From the NCBI GenBank assembly GCA_021776235.1, contig JAJFGG010000152.1, forward strand, positions 1 to 64,000: 64,000 bases of DNA, given 5' to 3'. Made by a program: the position numbers and the translations under genes. Under the pieces are notes generated by a model, which had not been told where the DNA came from, ran no database searches, and worked only from the letters and a program-made list of their open reading frames with translations. The DNA is from Alphaproteobacteria bacterium. GTDB lineage: Bacteria > Pseudomonadota > Alphaproteobacteria > GCA-2731375. Shown here in pieces: positions 44,148-53,004 of the stretch (position 1 is its first letter; each line of letters opens with the position of its first letter).

Positions 44148-44405
44148 ATTCATACGCTGCACCACCCGGCCGGCACGCGGTTCATCCAAGTGCAAAAGAA
44201 TTTGCCCGGCGAGCTTGGCCGGCTAAATGCCATCTTCGATGAGCATGGGGTCAACATTGCGTCGCAGCATTACCAGAACGACAGCGAAATTGGTTACGTG
44301 GTATTGGAGGAAGACCACCATCTTGAGGATGCGCCGGCGCTCCTGAAGCAGATACAGGCCATGCCAAATACGATCCGCACGCAGATGCTGCAGGAGGCGG
44401 CATAG
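44148..44405 (+). pseudogene. serA fragment: C-terminal ACT domain of phosphoglycerate dehydrogenase
   Basis: About 85 codons match the regulatory ACT domain at the end of SerA: AGTRFIQVQKNLPGELGRLNAIFDEHGVNIAS, then SEIGYVVLEEDHH, then LKQIQAMPNTIRTQML. Nothing of the catalytic or NAD-binding domains is present upstream, and there is no convincing start, so this is a truncated copy. A free-standing ACT protein is a less likely reading. The functional serA must be elsewhere. Confidence 0.75.
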
Positions 44406-44467
44406 GCGTCACAGGTGTGCGACGGTGATCGGACCGCACCAGGCGCCGTGTGCAACCTTGAAATGCG

Positions 44468-46042
44468 CTAAGTTCCCGGGCCTATGACTTCGAGCGTTGC
44501 TATGCTGTCGTGTCGGATGACGCAATTGCGTCCGCTTCGCTTGGCGGTGTAGACACTTTTATCGGCGGCTTTTAGCAGCGTACCCAAATTATCGCCTTCG
44601 CGCAGTTCGACAAGGCCGATGCTAATGGTAATGTGGGCCGTTCCGTGTTCAACCTCCACCGGCGTTGCCTCGACCGCGGCACGCACCCGCTCGCAGACGC
44701 TTTCGCCAAGTTGAATTCCGGTTTCCGGCATCACGATTCCAAATTCTTCGCCGCCCAACCGGCCAAAAATATCGGTAACGCGAATCTGATCTAGTACGGT
44801 TGCTGCCAGCACCCGCAAAACTTCGTCGCCACCGTGGTGACCATGGGTGTCGTTCACGTCCTTGAACTTGTCGACATCAATCATGGCAACGCAGGCCGTA
44901 TGACCATAACGGGCCGCCAGAGCCAGCCAAGCCTCCGCTTGTTGCACGAAGTGCCGCCTGTTGGATAGGTGGGTTAGCGGGTCGGTCATCGCCAGCATTT
45001 CGAGTTCCCGGTTCACTTGCTGGAGTTCGATGGTACGTTCCTCAACCCGTCGTTCGAGGGACAGATTCGCCTCTCTCAAGCTCTCAAACAATGCATGGTT
45101 CCGAAAAGCACCGGCGATCTTGTTGCAGAATAAGTCCAGCAGCGGTTCATCTAGATTTGACAATGGCGGCGCGGCCAGGAGACAGGCTACGAACTCGCCA
45201 CCTTCTCGGGCGTCCAGGAAAATGGCAGCGTTGCCCTCGTGGAACATATTCGAGCGCATCCGTGCGCATTCAGCAACCAGGGATTTTACGTCGGCCGGTA
45301 TCAGCGCTTCACTAAGTCGCGGATACTTGCCCTGGTCAAGCGGCAGTTCGTCGAACGCGCCGGTTGTCGCCAGGATCGCGAAATCGTTCAGGTCACTGAT
45401 GCCTTCGGCATCCCGGTAGACGCACATCACGCCAGTAGAGCTGGCACCGACAAAGCCGGCGAGTTGCGCAAGAACCGTGGACGCGAATGGCCCCTTGGAG
45501 CGGAGTTCGGGGAATAAATCCAACTCCCTGATAATGCGTTCCAGGCCTCGTCTATTCTTCGCGAGAGCCGCGATGTCATCGTAACCACGCAGGGCAGTAA
45601 TCACGGTCGTGAAGAGTTTTTGGGCGGTCAGTTCTGTCTTCGTCTTGTAGTCGTTGATGTCGTACTCGACGACGATATTTTCTTCTGGCACAAGGCCCGA
45701 CTGACCGGTGCGCAATACGATGCGCACCTCCTTGTTCTCCAGCTCCTCCCGAATTGCCCGCGCGAGTCCTAGGCCCGCATGCTTGGTTTCCATTACGACA
45801 TCAAGCAGGACCAGCGCGATATTACTCTCGGTTTCTAATATTTGGCGCGCTTCCACAGCGGAGTGGGCGTCGAGGATTTCAAGCCCTCGATTTCGGTACC
45901 TCAGGCGGCGGAGAGCGATCCGCGTGACCGCGTGCACCTCCTCATCGTCGTCAACAACAAGTATCCGCCAATTGTTTTCCGATTCTTCCGCAACCGGCGG
46001 CTTGCTGGCACGCTTCCTGGCAAACGCGAATTCCTTTGTCAT
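44468..46042 (-). CDS. Response regulator diguanylate cyclase (REC-DUF3369-GGDEF)
   Basis: The protein has 524 residues. The receiver domain occupies about 25-150, with phospho-acceptor D81 in LVLLDVVM. A DUF3369-type sensor region follows (about 160-320), then a coiled-coil linker and a GGDEF domain with the active GGEEF motif at about 431. The inhibitory I-site RVTD lies five residues before GGEEF, so c-di-GMP synthesis should be feedback-controlled. It overlaps the kinase gene by 4 bp (ATGA), which makes that kinase its likely phosphodonor. Confidence 0.93.
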   Translation of the reverse strand: MTKEFAFARKRASKPPVAEESENNWRILVVDDDEEVHAVTRIALRRLRYRNRGLEILDAHSAVEARQILETESNIALVLLDVVMETKHAGLGLARAIREELENKEVRIVLRTGQSGLVPEENIVVEYDINDYKTKTELTAQKLFTTVITALRGYDDIAALAKNRRGLERIIRELDLFPELRSKGPFASTVLAQLAGFVGASSTGVMCVYRDAEGISDLNDFAILATTGAFDELPLDQGKYPRLSEALIPADVKSLVAECARMRSNMFHEGNAAIFLDAREGGEFVACLLAAPPLSNLDEPLLDLFCNKIAGAFRNHALFESLREANLSLERRVEERTIELQQVNRELEMLAMTDPLTHLSNRRHFVQQAEAWLALAARYGHTACVAMIDVDKFKDVNDTHGHHGGDEVLRVLAATVLDQIRVTDIFGRLGGEEFGIVMPETGIQLGESVCERVRAAVEATPVEVEHGTAHITISIGLVELREGDNLGTLLKAADKSVYTAKRSGRNCVIRHDSIATLEVIGPGT

Positions 46043-47622
46043 GCCTGCCCCCCGGCTGTTCTGCGGGGGCGGCCCTCGTCAGCCGACAAAGGGTGTTTTC
46101 TTGGAAAGCGTAATACAAACGCCGTGCCGCGGCCCAATTCGCTGTTACAAGTCAGCGTCCCCTGTAGCGCCTGACTGGCAAGGTTGTAGGCGATGCTAAG
46201 CCCGAGACCGCTGCCGCCGGAACTCCGGCGCGTGGTGAAAAAGGGATCGAATATCCGATCCACATTCTCCGGTGGGATACCTTTGCCGTCATCGGCAAAA
46301 CGAATTTCAACTTCATCCGTATCAAGCAATCGCGCGGCAATGTTGATGGTGCCCCGATCTGCGTCGTCATAGGCATGCGTCAGCGAGTTCGTGATCAGAT
46401 TGGTGAGCAGTTGGGAAAGCACACCTGGATAGCCATCCACCAAAATGTCCGGCTGAAAGTCCACCAGGATCTGGCTTTGCGGCGTTCTTAACAGAGGTTG
46501 GAGGCTGACCAGCAGGTCGTCGATATATCCCGCCAGATCAAATGTCCGGCGTTCGCCGCCGGTCTGGTCGACGGCCATTTGCTTGAAGCTCTGAATAAGT
46601 TCGGCGGCGCGGCAGCAATTAACGGTCATCAAGTCCGTGGTCTCGATGGTCACATCCATAAAGTCTTCCAGGTCCTCGGCGCTCAATTCCTCGGTGTCAT
46701 AGAGTTGACGGACACGGGCGGTTTCCATCTGGAGCTGCGTGGCGCCCGTCAAGGTCACGCCAACCGGCGTATTAATTTCATGGGCAATGCCCGCGACGAG
46801 CTCGCCAAGCGCGGCCAATTTCTCTGACTGCACAAGGCGTTCCTGGGTTTCCCTCAGGATTTCGTACGCCCGCTCGACTTTCTTGTGCTCCGTGACGTCG
46901 ATGGCGACGACGACGCGGCCGCCTTCTGGCATTCCGTTGATGCGTAGTTGCACCGTGCGATCTTCGGACAAGCTCAGCTCGAGCGGATCCTCCACGGAGT
47001 CTCCGCGCCGGTCGAGCATGGCCCGCAAAGTCTCCTCCACATTGCTTTCACCGGCCGGATTGCCGTCGCTGCAATTGGCCTCTCCAGCAGCGGCGCCGGC
47101 GTCGATCATAATATTTTCGAAGCGTGTGTTGCAGGCAATGAGCCGATCGCCGGAATCGAGCGCCGCTATTCCCGTTCCGGTATGGTCGAGAGTTGCCTGG
47201 AGCAGGTTGGTTTGCTGCGCCAGGGAACGCCGCGCCTCGGCTTGGGCCTGTGCGAATCTGATCGCGCGATCCAGGAGAACCGGTGTCAGCGCATGCTTTT
47301 CCAGATAATCGACCGCGCCCACTTCTGTCGCGGCAAATTCGATTTCGCGCTCAATCAGGCCCGTCAAAAGAATCATAGGAGTTTGCAGGCCATTCGCGTT
47401 CGCGACTTTGATGAGATCAACGCCGGAGTTTGCACCAATCCGATAGTCAACCAGGCAGACATCGAAATTGATCTGCTCCAGTTTCTCCAGACCGGACTCA
47501 AAATTTTGGCACCAGACCACCTCGTATGCGCCACCGGGGATGTCGTCGAAAACAGTTTGCGTCAGCAAGTAATCGTCCTCGTCGTCATCGATCAGCAATA
47601 CGCGGTTCGTTGCATTGCTCAT
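46039..47622 (-). CDS. Sensor histidine kinase with N-terminal receiver and PAS-like domains
   Basis: The protein has 527 residues from ATG 47622 (MSNATNRVLL); the frame continues to 47703. The receiver has D59 in VCLVDYRIG. A PAS-like segment follows (LLQATLDHTGTGIAALDSGDRLIACN), then the H-box GELVAGIAHEINTP (His near 281) and an HATPase domain with N-box LITNSLTHAYDD and G-boxes DDGKGIPPENVDRIFDPFF and GLGLSIAYN. No membrane segment is visible, so it senses a cytoplasmic signal. It is translationally coupled to the diguanylate cyclase. Confidence 0.92.
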   Translation of the reverse strand: MSNATNRVLLIDDDEDDYLLTQTVFDDIPGGAYEVVWCQNFESGLEKLEQINFDVCLVDYRIGANSGVDLIKVANANGLQTPMILLTGLIEREIEFAATEVGAVDYLEKHALTPVLLDRAIRFAQAQAEARRSLAQQTNLLQATLDHTGTGIAALDSGDRLIACNTRFENIMIDAGAAAGEANCSDGNPAGESNVEETLRAMLDRRGDSVEDPLELSLSEDRTVQLRINGMPEGGRVVVAIDVTEHKKVERAYEILRETQERLVQSEKLAALGELVAGIAHEINTPVGVTLTGATQLQMETARVRQLYDTEELSAEDLEDFMDVTIETTDLMTVNCCRAAELIQSFKQMAVDQTGGERRTFDLAGYIDDLLVSLQPLLRTPQSQILVDFQPDILVDGYPGVLSQLLTNLITNSLTHAYDDADRGTINIAARLLDTDEVEIRFADDGKGIPPENVDRIFDPFFTTRRSSGGSGLGLSIAYNLASQALQGTLTCNSELGRGTAFVLRFPRKHPLSADEGRPRRTAGGQA

Positions 47623-48112
47623 GGAGATGTCTCGCGATGGCGCCGAGATGTGTGCCGCCGGGTTGTATGTGATGCCACCGTTGGCGAAAGGGATTCCTGC
47701 CAAGCCCTCTTGTCGGCAGTGTTTAAGCAGGTTCCAGCAGTCGGATGGCGGTGGGCAAGGGCAAGGCGGCTTGCGACCGTTCGTAGTCGCCAGTTCAGAG
47801 TTTTCGCGGCGCTGGCCCCGAGCTCAATTGGGTGCCGTGTTGCGCATAATCCAAGCATTGCCAACGCGATCCTCCCTTGTTTCTTTATGGGTAACGTAGA
47901 TAACAGCCGAATATTAAGACATTATTACATTTGCGCGCGACCGCCGTTATTTTTGGCAATGCTCCCAGTGCTTCACACCGATGCCGTCAATTTCGCCGTC
48001 ATGGCGGTATGAGAGTATTTCGACTTTAGCCGGATTACCGGCGGCGCGACGGCTCGCTTATCAGCTTCAAACACAAGGACGTTGATCTGGAGAAGAGAGA
48101 AATCTGGCAGGA
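47623..48112. other. Intergenic region upstream of the kinase operon, with a small coding-like scrap
   Basis: This should hold the promoter of the kinase-cyclase operon. From 48033 to TGA 48123-48125 a 30-codon frame reads DYRRRDGSLISFKHKDVDLE, ending next to the IS481 end. It looks like the tail of a lost gene but is too short to identify. Nothing else is supported. Confidence 0.4.
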
Positions 48113-48768
48113 CTCAAGTGACTGACCCGAGAGATAGGTGACGCTTTGTACCGGACACATGGGTAACACTTCTGGTTTCTTTTTCGAAGCTGGAGGTGTT
48201 GATGCCGTGGCAGGAGAGTTCGGTTATGGAAGAACGTCTACGATTTGTCGCCCGGCAGCTTGATGGCAAGGGCATGAGCGACGTCTGCCGGTCTTTCGGG
48301 ATATCGCGAAAGACCGGCTACAAGATTTTCAAGCGCTACAAGGAGCATGGCCTCGAAGCCCTATGCGATCGCTCCCGGCGCCCGGTGCGCTATGCCAACC
48401 AGCTTCCCGAGCCGGTTGAGTAGATGATCGTGCGCCTGAAGCGGGAGAAGCCCCATTGGGGTGCGCGGAAGATCCGGGAACTACTGGTGCGCCGGCTTGC
48501 CGGTGATGTACGCATTCCGGCCAAGAGCACGGCGCAGGCGGTGCTGGACCGTCACGGCCTGGTCAAACGGGGGCGGCGGAGACGGCGTAAGAAGGCGCAA
48601 GGAACAGCTCTTTCCGATGCCACCGCACCCAATCAGCTGTGGTGCGCCGATTTCAAGGGCGAATTCAAGCTTGGCAACCGGCAATACTGTTACCCCTTGA
48701 CGGTCACGGGTCAAGCCTCGCGCTTCGTTCTGTTGTGTGAAGCGCGTGAATCGGGGCCTGCCATCTAA
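48113..48768 (+). mobile_element. Truncated IS481-family element
   Basis: The left end (48113-48164) has the GGTGAC..GTACCGGACACATGGGTAACAC pattern seen inverted at 42521-42577. It is followed by the N-terminal 190 codons of the transposase and then unrelated sequence at about 48754. The right part of the element, including the rest of the DDE domain, is missing. Confidence 0.8.
48202..48768 (+). pseudogene. IS481-family transposase, interrupted and truncated
   Basis: ATG 48202 starts a helix-turn-helix domain (MPWQESSVMEERLRF, SDVCRSFGISRKTGYKIFKRY). An in-frame TAG at 48421-48423 falls between PEPVE and MIVRLKREKPHWGARKI, where intact homologues continue. The second part carries the first strand of the rve catalytic domain with its first Asp (NQLWCADFKGEF), and homology stops after FVLLCEARES at about 48754. 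The second Asp and the Glu of the DDE triad are lost, so it cannot be active. Confidence 0.88.
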
Positions 48769-48816
48769 TCTTGAAATACTAATCCTTGCCAACGGCGAAC
48801 TGGTCCCAGGAATATT

Positions 48817-49056
48817 TCAAAAATGCCTTTTTGCGAATGCACGGCCGGAACCGGATTTTAGGTATCTTTCGAAGTTGGTTGCCTTGGCGTTATCTGAAAA
48901 ACTCACGCATACGGAAAGCTTCCACGGTCTGAACTTGTTTGTGTGAATGGATTTGCCGGCATTGTGTTCGTCCAACCGTCGCTTGGGATCAGCGGTTATT
49001 CCGACGTAGTGGCGATCTGGAGAGGATACCGATTCAAGTATGTATACATGGTGCAT
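48817..49056 (-). CDS. GIY-YIG nuclease-domain protein
   Basis: The protein has 79 residues and is almost only a GIY-YIG domain: HHVYILESVSSPDRHYVGITADPKRRLDEHNAG, then a basic stretch with the family's central residues (FRPWKLSVCVSF) and a C-terminal FERYLKSGSGRAFAKRHF. The Arg of the active site is present (RRLDEHN); the first GIY is reduced to VYI and YIG to YVG, as usual. Such stand-alone nucleases are common, often multicopy, and of uncertain function. It faces the IS481 remnant and adjoins palindromic repeats and tRNA-Ser. Confidence 0.85.
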   Translation of the reverse strand: MHHVYILESVSSPDRHYVGITADPKRRLDEHNAGKSIHTNKFRPWKLSVCVSFSDNAKATNFERYLKSGSGRAFAKRHF

Positions 49057-49091
49057 GGACAGGTCCGCCTACGCTGAAGCTTCGGCGTGAC

Positions 49092-49171
49092 ATTCGCCTA
49101 CGCCGCTCGCTAATGATAGATCGGGAATTCATTCCGCCGAAGCCGGAGCGTAGCGAACGGCGTAGGCGAAT
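49092..49171. repeat. Perfect 14-nt inverted repeat abutting tRNA-Ser
   Basis: ATTCGCCTACGCCG (49092-49105) is the exact reverse complement of CGGCGTAGGCGAAT (49158-49171), and a few further bases beyond the arms match partly. A second imperfect pair, GAAGCTTCGGCG near 49076 and CGCCGAAGC near 49135, interleaves with it. The right arm ends on the base that is the last A of the tRNA CCA. It may be a fold-back element or an integration scar. Confidence 0.7.
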
Positions 49172-49260
49172 GGCGGAGGGAGTGGGATTCGAACCCACGA
49201 TACGGTTTCCCGTATACACACTTTCCAGGCGTGCGCCTTCAACCACTCGGCCACCCCTCC
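49171..49260 (-). tRNA. tRNA-Ser (GGA)
   Basis: The 90-nt gene has an encoded CCA. The acceptor stem is GGAGGGG with TCCCTCC (one G-T pair), the D arm GCCGAGTGGTTGAAGGC, the anticodon stem CACGC/GTGTG (with G-T pairing) around loop CTGGAAA, giving anticodon GGA, then a long variable arm (TATACGGGAAACCGTA) typical of serine tRNAs, and the T arm GTGGG-TTCGAAT-CCCAC. It reads UCC/UCU codons. It is not tRNA-Sec. Confidence 0.95.
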
Positions 49261-49398
49261 GCATTTCGATTTCGCGCCTGAACATAGTGATGATTACGGC
49301 GTGCGGCAACATGGTCATCGGGAACAAATTGACAGAAGTGGGCTATTTTTCAATGATTGCCCCCTTGGCTCGATTGTTTTTGTTGCAATGGTGTTTAC

Positions 49399-49719
49399 AT
49401 GGCGATGCGGAAGACCAAAACCGTAGGCTGGTTATTAGGTTGGCTGCTGCTTGCCCTGGCTTTGATGGCGGCGGGGGCCGAGGCGGTGGCCTCGTTGCGG
49501 GCCGGTGAATGGCAGCCCATGGCCCTGGGACAGCTCTGGTACGACCTGGATAGCGGCAGTATCAGTCTGATGCAGGCCGTGGTGCAGCGCTATCTGCATC
49601 CGGCGATCTGGGACCCCGGTGTGGTGGCCGTGCTGCAATGGCCGGCCTGGCTGGTGGCCCTGATTCCCGCGGCGGTCCTGCTGTTGCTCGGCCGCCGCCG
49701 GCGCGGCTCGTTTTCCTGA
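49399..49719 (+). CDS. Small two-span membrane protein, conserved type, unknown function
   Basis: The protein has 106 residues from ATG 49399 ([10 protein letters not shown]); ATG 49405 is possible and neither has a strong ribosome site. Transmembrane helices lie at about 9-30 and 78-98, with a loop ([39 protein letters not shown]) and a basic C-terminal tail [11 protein letters not shown]. This layout recurs in uncharacterised alphaproteobacterial proteins. It is convergent with lepA, 24 bp apart. Confidence 0.7.
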   Translation: MAMRKTKTVGWLLGWLLLALALMAAGAEAVASLRAGEWQPMALGQLWYDLDSGSISLMQAVVQRYLHPAIWDPGVVAVLQWPAWLVALIPAAVLLLLGRRRRGSFS

Positions 49720-49743
49720 ACGGAAAATGCCGGCGCGGCAGCG

Positions 49744-51543
49744 CTATTCGCCGGTTTTCAGGGCCGCGATGAAGGCTTCCTGGGGAATTTCCACCTTGCC
49801 GAAGGTGCGCATGCGCTTCTTGCCCTTCTTCTGCTTGTCCAGCAGCTTGCGCTTGCGGCTGACATCGCCGCCATAGCATTTGGCCAGGACGTCCTTGCGC
49901 ATGGCGCGCACGGTTTCCCGCGCAATGACCCGGCCGCCGATGGCCGCCTGAATGGCAATGGCGAACAACTGCCGTGGTATCAGGTCCTTCAGGCGTTCGC
50001 ACAGGGCCCGGCCCCGCTGTTCGGCGCGGCCGGCATGGACGATCATGGCCAGGGCGTCGACCGGTTCGTGATTGACCAGGATCGACATCTTGACCAGCCG
50101 TTCCGGGCGGTAATCCACCAATTCGTAGTCGAAACTGGCATAACCCCGCGACACCGATTTCAGGCGGTCATAGAAATCGAACACGACCTCGTTCAGGGGC
50201 AGTTCGTATTGCACCATGGCCCGGCTGCCGGCATAGGTCAGATTGATCTGTTTGCCGCGCCGTTCCTCGCACAGCTTCAGGACCTGGCCCAGATAGTCGT
50301 CGGGCACCAGGATCGTCGCCTTGATCCAGGGTTCTTCGATGCGGTCGATCTGCACCGGATCGGGCATATCCGCCGGGTTGTGAATTTCCTGCAGGCCGCC
50401 GTCGTTCATATGGATCCGGTAGATCACGCTGGGCGCGGTGGTGATCAAATCCAGATCGAATTCCCGCTCCAGCCGCTGTTGCACGATCTCCATGTGCAGC
50501 AGGCCCAAAAAGCCACAGCGGAAGCCAAAGCCCAGGGCCGGGGAACTTTCCGTTTCGAAGGCGAAGGACGCATCGTTCAGTTTCAGGCGCGCCAGACTTT
50601 CGCGCAGATCGTCGAAATTTGCCGCGTCCACGGGAAACAGGCCGCAGAACACCACCGGTATGGCAGGCTTGAAACCTTCCAGGGCGGCATTCGTGGGGTT
50701 GCGGTCATCGGTCAGGGTATCGCCCACGCGGGTTTCCGAGACATCCTTGATGGAGGCGGTGAAATAGCCCAGTTCGCCGGGGCCAAGGCTGTCGGTCTTC
50801 TGCAACTTCGGCGTGAAGACACCGACCTGTTCGATCAGGTGGCGGCCGCCCGTGGCCATCAGACGGCCCTGCATGCCTTTGCGCAACCGCCCGTGCATGA
50901 CCCGCACCAGGACGATCACACCCAGATAGGCATCGTACCAGCTGTCCACCAACAGGGCCTGCAGGGGGGCATCGGCATCGCCCACGGGGGGTGGCAGGCG
51001 TTCAACCAGGGCCTCCAGCACCTCTTCGATGCCGAGGCCGGATTTGGCCGAGGTCAGGATCGCCTCCGAGGCGTCGATCCCGATCACATCCTCGATCTGC
51101 GCCCGCACCTGCTCCGGCTCCGCCGCCGGCAGGTCGATCTTGTTCAGGACCGGCACGATTTCATGATTGTTTTCGATGGCCTGATAGACATTGGCCAGGG
51201 TCTGCGCCTCGACACCCTGGCTGGCGTCCACCACCAGCAACGAGCCCTCGCAGGCGGCCAGAGAGCGGTTCACCTCATAGGCGAAATCCACATGACCGGG
51301 GGTGTCGATCAGGTTCAACGTGTAAGTTTCGCCATTCTTGGCGGTATATTGCAGACGCACGGTCTGGGCCTTGATGGTGATGCCGCGCTCGCGCTCCAGA
51401 TCCATGGAATCCAGGACCTGCTCGTGCATCTCGCGGCTTTCCAGGCCGCCGCAATGCTCGATCAGCCGATCGGCCAGGGTGGACTTGCCATGATCGATAT
51501 GGGCGATGATGGAGAAGTTACGGATATGGTTCAAATCTGTCAT
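49744..51543 (-). CDS. lepA: Elongation factor 4 (LepA)
   Basis: The protein has 599 residues, full length for LepA. It is a translational GTPase acting on stalled or mis-translocated ribosomes and in 30S assembly. G1 is [10 protein letters not shown], the switch II region contains DTPGHVDF, and NKID is at about 130. The LepA-specific C-terminal domain is present ([63 protein letters not shown]). Confidence 0.98.
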   Translation of the reverse strand: MTDLNHIRNFSIIAHIDHGKSTLADRLIEHCGGLESREMHEQVLDSMDLERERGITIKAQTVRLQYTAKNGETYTLNLIDTPGHVDFAYEVNRSLAACEGSLLVVDASQGVEAQTLANVYQAIENNHEIVPVLNKIDLPAAEPEQVRAQIEDVIGIDASEAILTSAKSGLGIEEVLEALVERLPPPVGDADAPLQALLVDSWYDAYLGVIVLVRVMHGRLRKGMQGRLMATGGRHLIEQVGVFTPKLQKTDSLGPGELGYFTASIKDVSETRVGDTLTDDRNPTNAALEGFKPAIPVVFCGLFPVDAANFDDLRESLARLKLNDASFAFETESSPALGFGFRCGFLGLLHMEIVQQRLEREFDLDLITTAPSVIYRIHMNDGGLQEIHNPADMPDPVQIDRIEEPWIKATILVPDDYLGQVLKLCEERRGKQINLTYAGSRAMVQYELPLNEVVFDFYDRLKSVSRGYASFDYELVDYRPERLVKMSILVNHEPVDALAMIVHAGRAEQRGRALCERLKDLIPRQLFAIAIQAAIGGRVIARETVRAMRKDVLAKCYGGDVSRKRKLLDKQKKGKKRMRTFGKVEIPQEAFIAALKTGE

Positions 51544-51653
51544 TGCGGGGCGCTTTTAGCACCGCACGGCCACGCGCGGAAGGGTGAAAGCTACCTGCTA
51601 GTTGTTATACTGCTCTTAACGGCCAGGTATGGCCTTGATGGGAGGTAACCAAG

Positions 51654-52442
51654 ATGACCAATGGATACCGTTTTTCCGATGGCCGCCTGGCGGTTGTGAC
51701 CGGCGCGGCCTCGGGCATCGGCCGGGCCACGGCCCTGCTGCTGGCGGCCCGTGGCGCCCATGTTCTGGGCGTCGATCAGAACCCGGCGGGGCTGGAAAGC
51801 CTGGTGGCCGAGGCTGACCCGGGCGGCGCCATCGAAACCCTTGCCGTTGATTTGACCCGGGACGATGCCGGCCGGCAAGTCAGTGCGGCGGCCAAAGCCC
51901 ACGGCAGCCCTTGGCGTATTCTGGTCAACAATGCCGGGGTCGGCCAGGCTCGCTCGGTGCTGCAGACCGATGCCGGCGAATTGGCCCGGATCATGGATAT
52001 CAACCTGGCCGCCGTGTTCGCCCTATGCCGCGCCGCTGTCGAAGTCATGCAGGGCGCGGGCGGCGGCGCCATTCTCAACATGTCGTCGATCTTTGCCCTG
52101 ATCGGCACACCCAACGCCGGCGCCTATGCCGCGTCCAAGGCGGCCCTGAACGGCCTGACGCGGCAGATGGCGGCGGAATTCGGCCCTGACGGCATCCGCG
52201 TCAATTCCATTGCGCCCGGTTTGATCGAAACGCCCATGACCGAGGCCCGCATCCACCAGGCGGGCACGGTGCAACAGCGCATGCTGGTGGAGACGCCCTT
52301 AGGCCGGGTCGGCAGGCCCGGGGATATCGCCCAGGCGGTGGCCTTCCTGTGCAGCGACGAGGCCGCCTTCATCACCGGCCAGGTCCTGGCGGTCGACGGC
52401 GGCTGGGGCGTGGGCAGATACCCGCCGGGTTCGTTGCAATGA
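51654..52442 (+). CDS. Short-chain dehydrogenase/reductase (classical)
   Basis: The protein has 262 residues with GGAGG before the ATG. The cofactor motif is GAASGIGRA, NNAG is intact (LVNNAGVGQAR), and the catalytic Ser and YAASK are in NMSSIFALIGTPNAGAYAASK. The C-terminus has the usual FITGQVLAVDGGW. A classical oxidoreductase of 3-oxoacyl-reductase type, with substrate unknown. Its stop is 37 bp from the convergent UGSC selenoprotein gene. Confidence 0.92.
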   Translation: MTNGYRFSDGRLAVVTGAASGIGRATALLLAARGAHVLGVDQNPAGLESLVAEADPGGAIETLAVDLTRDDAGRQVSAAAKAHGSPWRILVNNAGVGQARSVLQTDAGELARIMDINLAAVFALCRAAVEVMQGAGGGAILNMSSIFALIGTPNAGAYAASKAALNGLTRQMAAEFGPDGIRVNSIAPGLIETPMTEARIHQAGTVQQRMLVETPLGRVGRPGDIAQAVAFLCSDEAAFITGQVLAVDGGWGVGRYPPGSLQ

Positions 52443-52479
52443 ACCCTCGGGCGGGGGCCTCGGCCAGCCTCGAACGGGT

Positions 52480-53004
52480 TTAGGTCATCGACACCCGCGC
52501 GACGATTTCGTCATAGGCCGCCTCGGCCAGGGCGCGCATTTCATCGTCATTGCGGTCCTGGATCGGGTGCGGGACAAAGACCATGGCCGCATCGAAGCCC
52601 AGGGAGGCCGCCTGGGCCGCCGCTGCCTGGGTGAATTCGGAGGAGGCAACGCCAACGCCGGGAATGCCGCGGCCTTCAAGATCCGTGATATCATGCATAC
52701 AGCACGATGTGCACGAGCCTCAATCGGCCAGGCCTTCCACCACCACGTCGACTTCGCCGGCGATCCGCTGTTTCAGATCCACCGGCGCCACGCGGGTAAA
52801 GGTCGGCTTGGCATAGCGTTTCACGGCAATGCCCTTGCCGCGCAACAGCTTGTCCAGTTGATCGAGAAAGACATCGCCGCGCGGCTTGGAAATATCCAAC
52901 AGCCCGACGGTCAAGCCCGCCAGATTTTCCGGCCGCGGCAGCAACTGCCGCCGCGCCGGCGTCTGCTCGGATGTAGGATCGAGCATGATGGTCTTGTCAG
53001 TCAT
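52480..53004 (-). CDS. UGSC-family selenoprotein (in-frame TGA = Sec95)
   Basis: The protein has 174 residues when TGA 52722-52720 is decoded as selenocysteine; the real stop is TAA. The first 94 residues end VDVVVEGLAD and the next residues are U95-G-S-C98-T-S-C101-C102, the motif that names the UGSC family. The flanks fit the family: LTVGLLDISKPRGDVFLDQL upstream and GVGVASSEFTQAAAAQAASLGF, with VFVPHPIQDRNDDEM, downstream. The family is a predicted redox protein of unknown substrate. Its start overlaps the stop of the thioredoxin-like gene by 4 bp (ATGA), so the two are translated together. A SECIS-like hairpin follows the TGA. Confidence 0.92.
52684..52706 (-). promoter_or_regulatory. SECIS-like hairpin of the UGSC selenoprotein
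   Basis: Read on the minus strand, CGTG (52706-52703), a 2-nt bulge CT, GTAT, the loop GCATG, then ATAT and CACG (52687-52684) form eight pairs, including one G-T. The loop starts 24 nt after the TGA. Distance, small loop and a bulged U in the 5' arm all agree with bacterial SECIS elements. Folding software is needed to confirm it. Confidence 0.65.

Noticed and set aside
48421-48423. TAG inside the IS481 transposase as a recoded codon
   Set aside because: The element is also truncated at its 3' side, so a simple nonsense mutation in a dead copy is the plain explanation.
49171-49260. Possibility that the serine-type tRNA is the selenocysteine tRNA
   Set aside because: The anticodon is GGA, not TCA, and the acceptor stem is the normal 7 bp; tRNA-Sec must be elsewhere.
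50035-51648. 537-codon plus-strand ORF opposite lepA
   Set aside because: lepA is unambiguous on the other strand; GC-rich codon bias produces the open frame.
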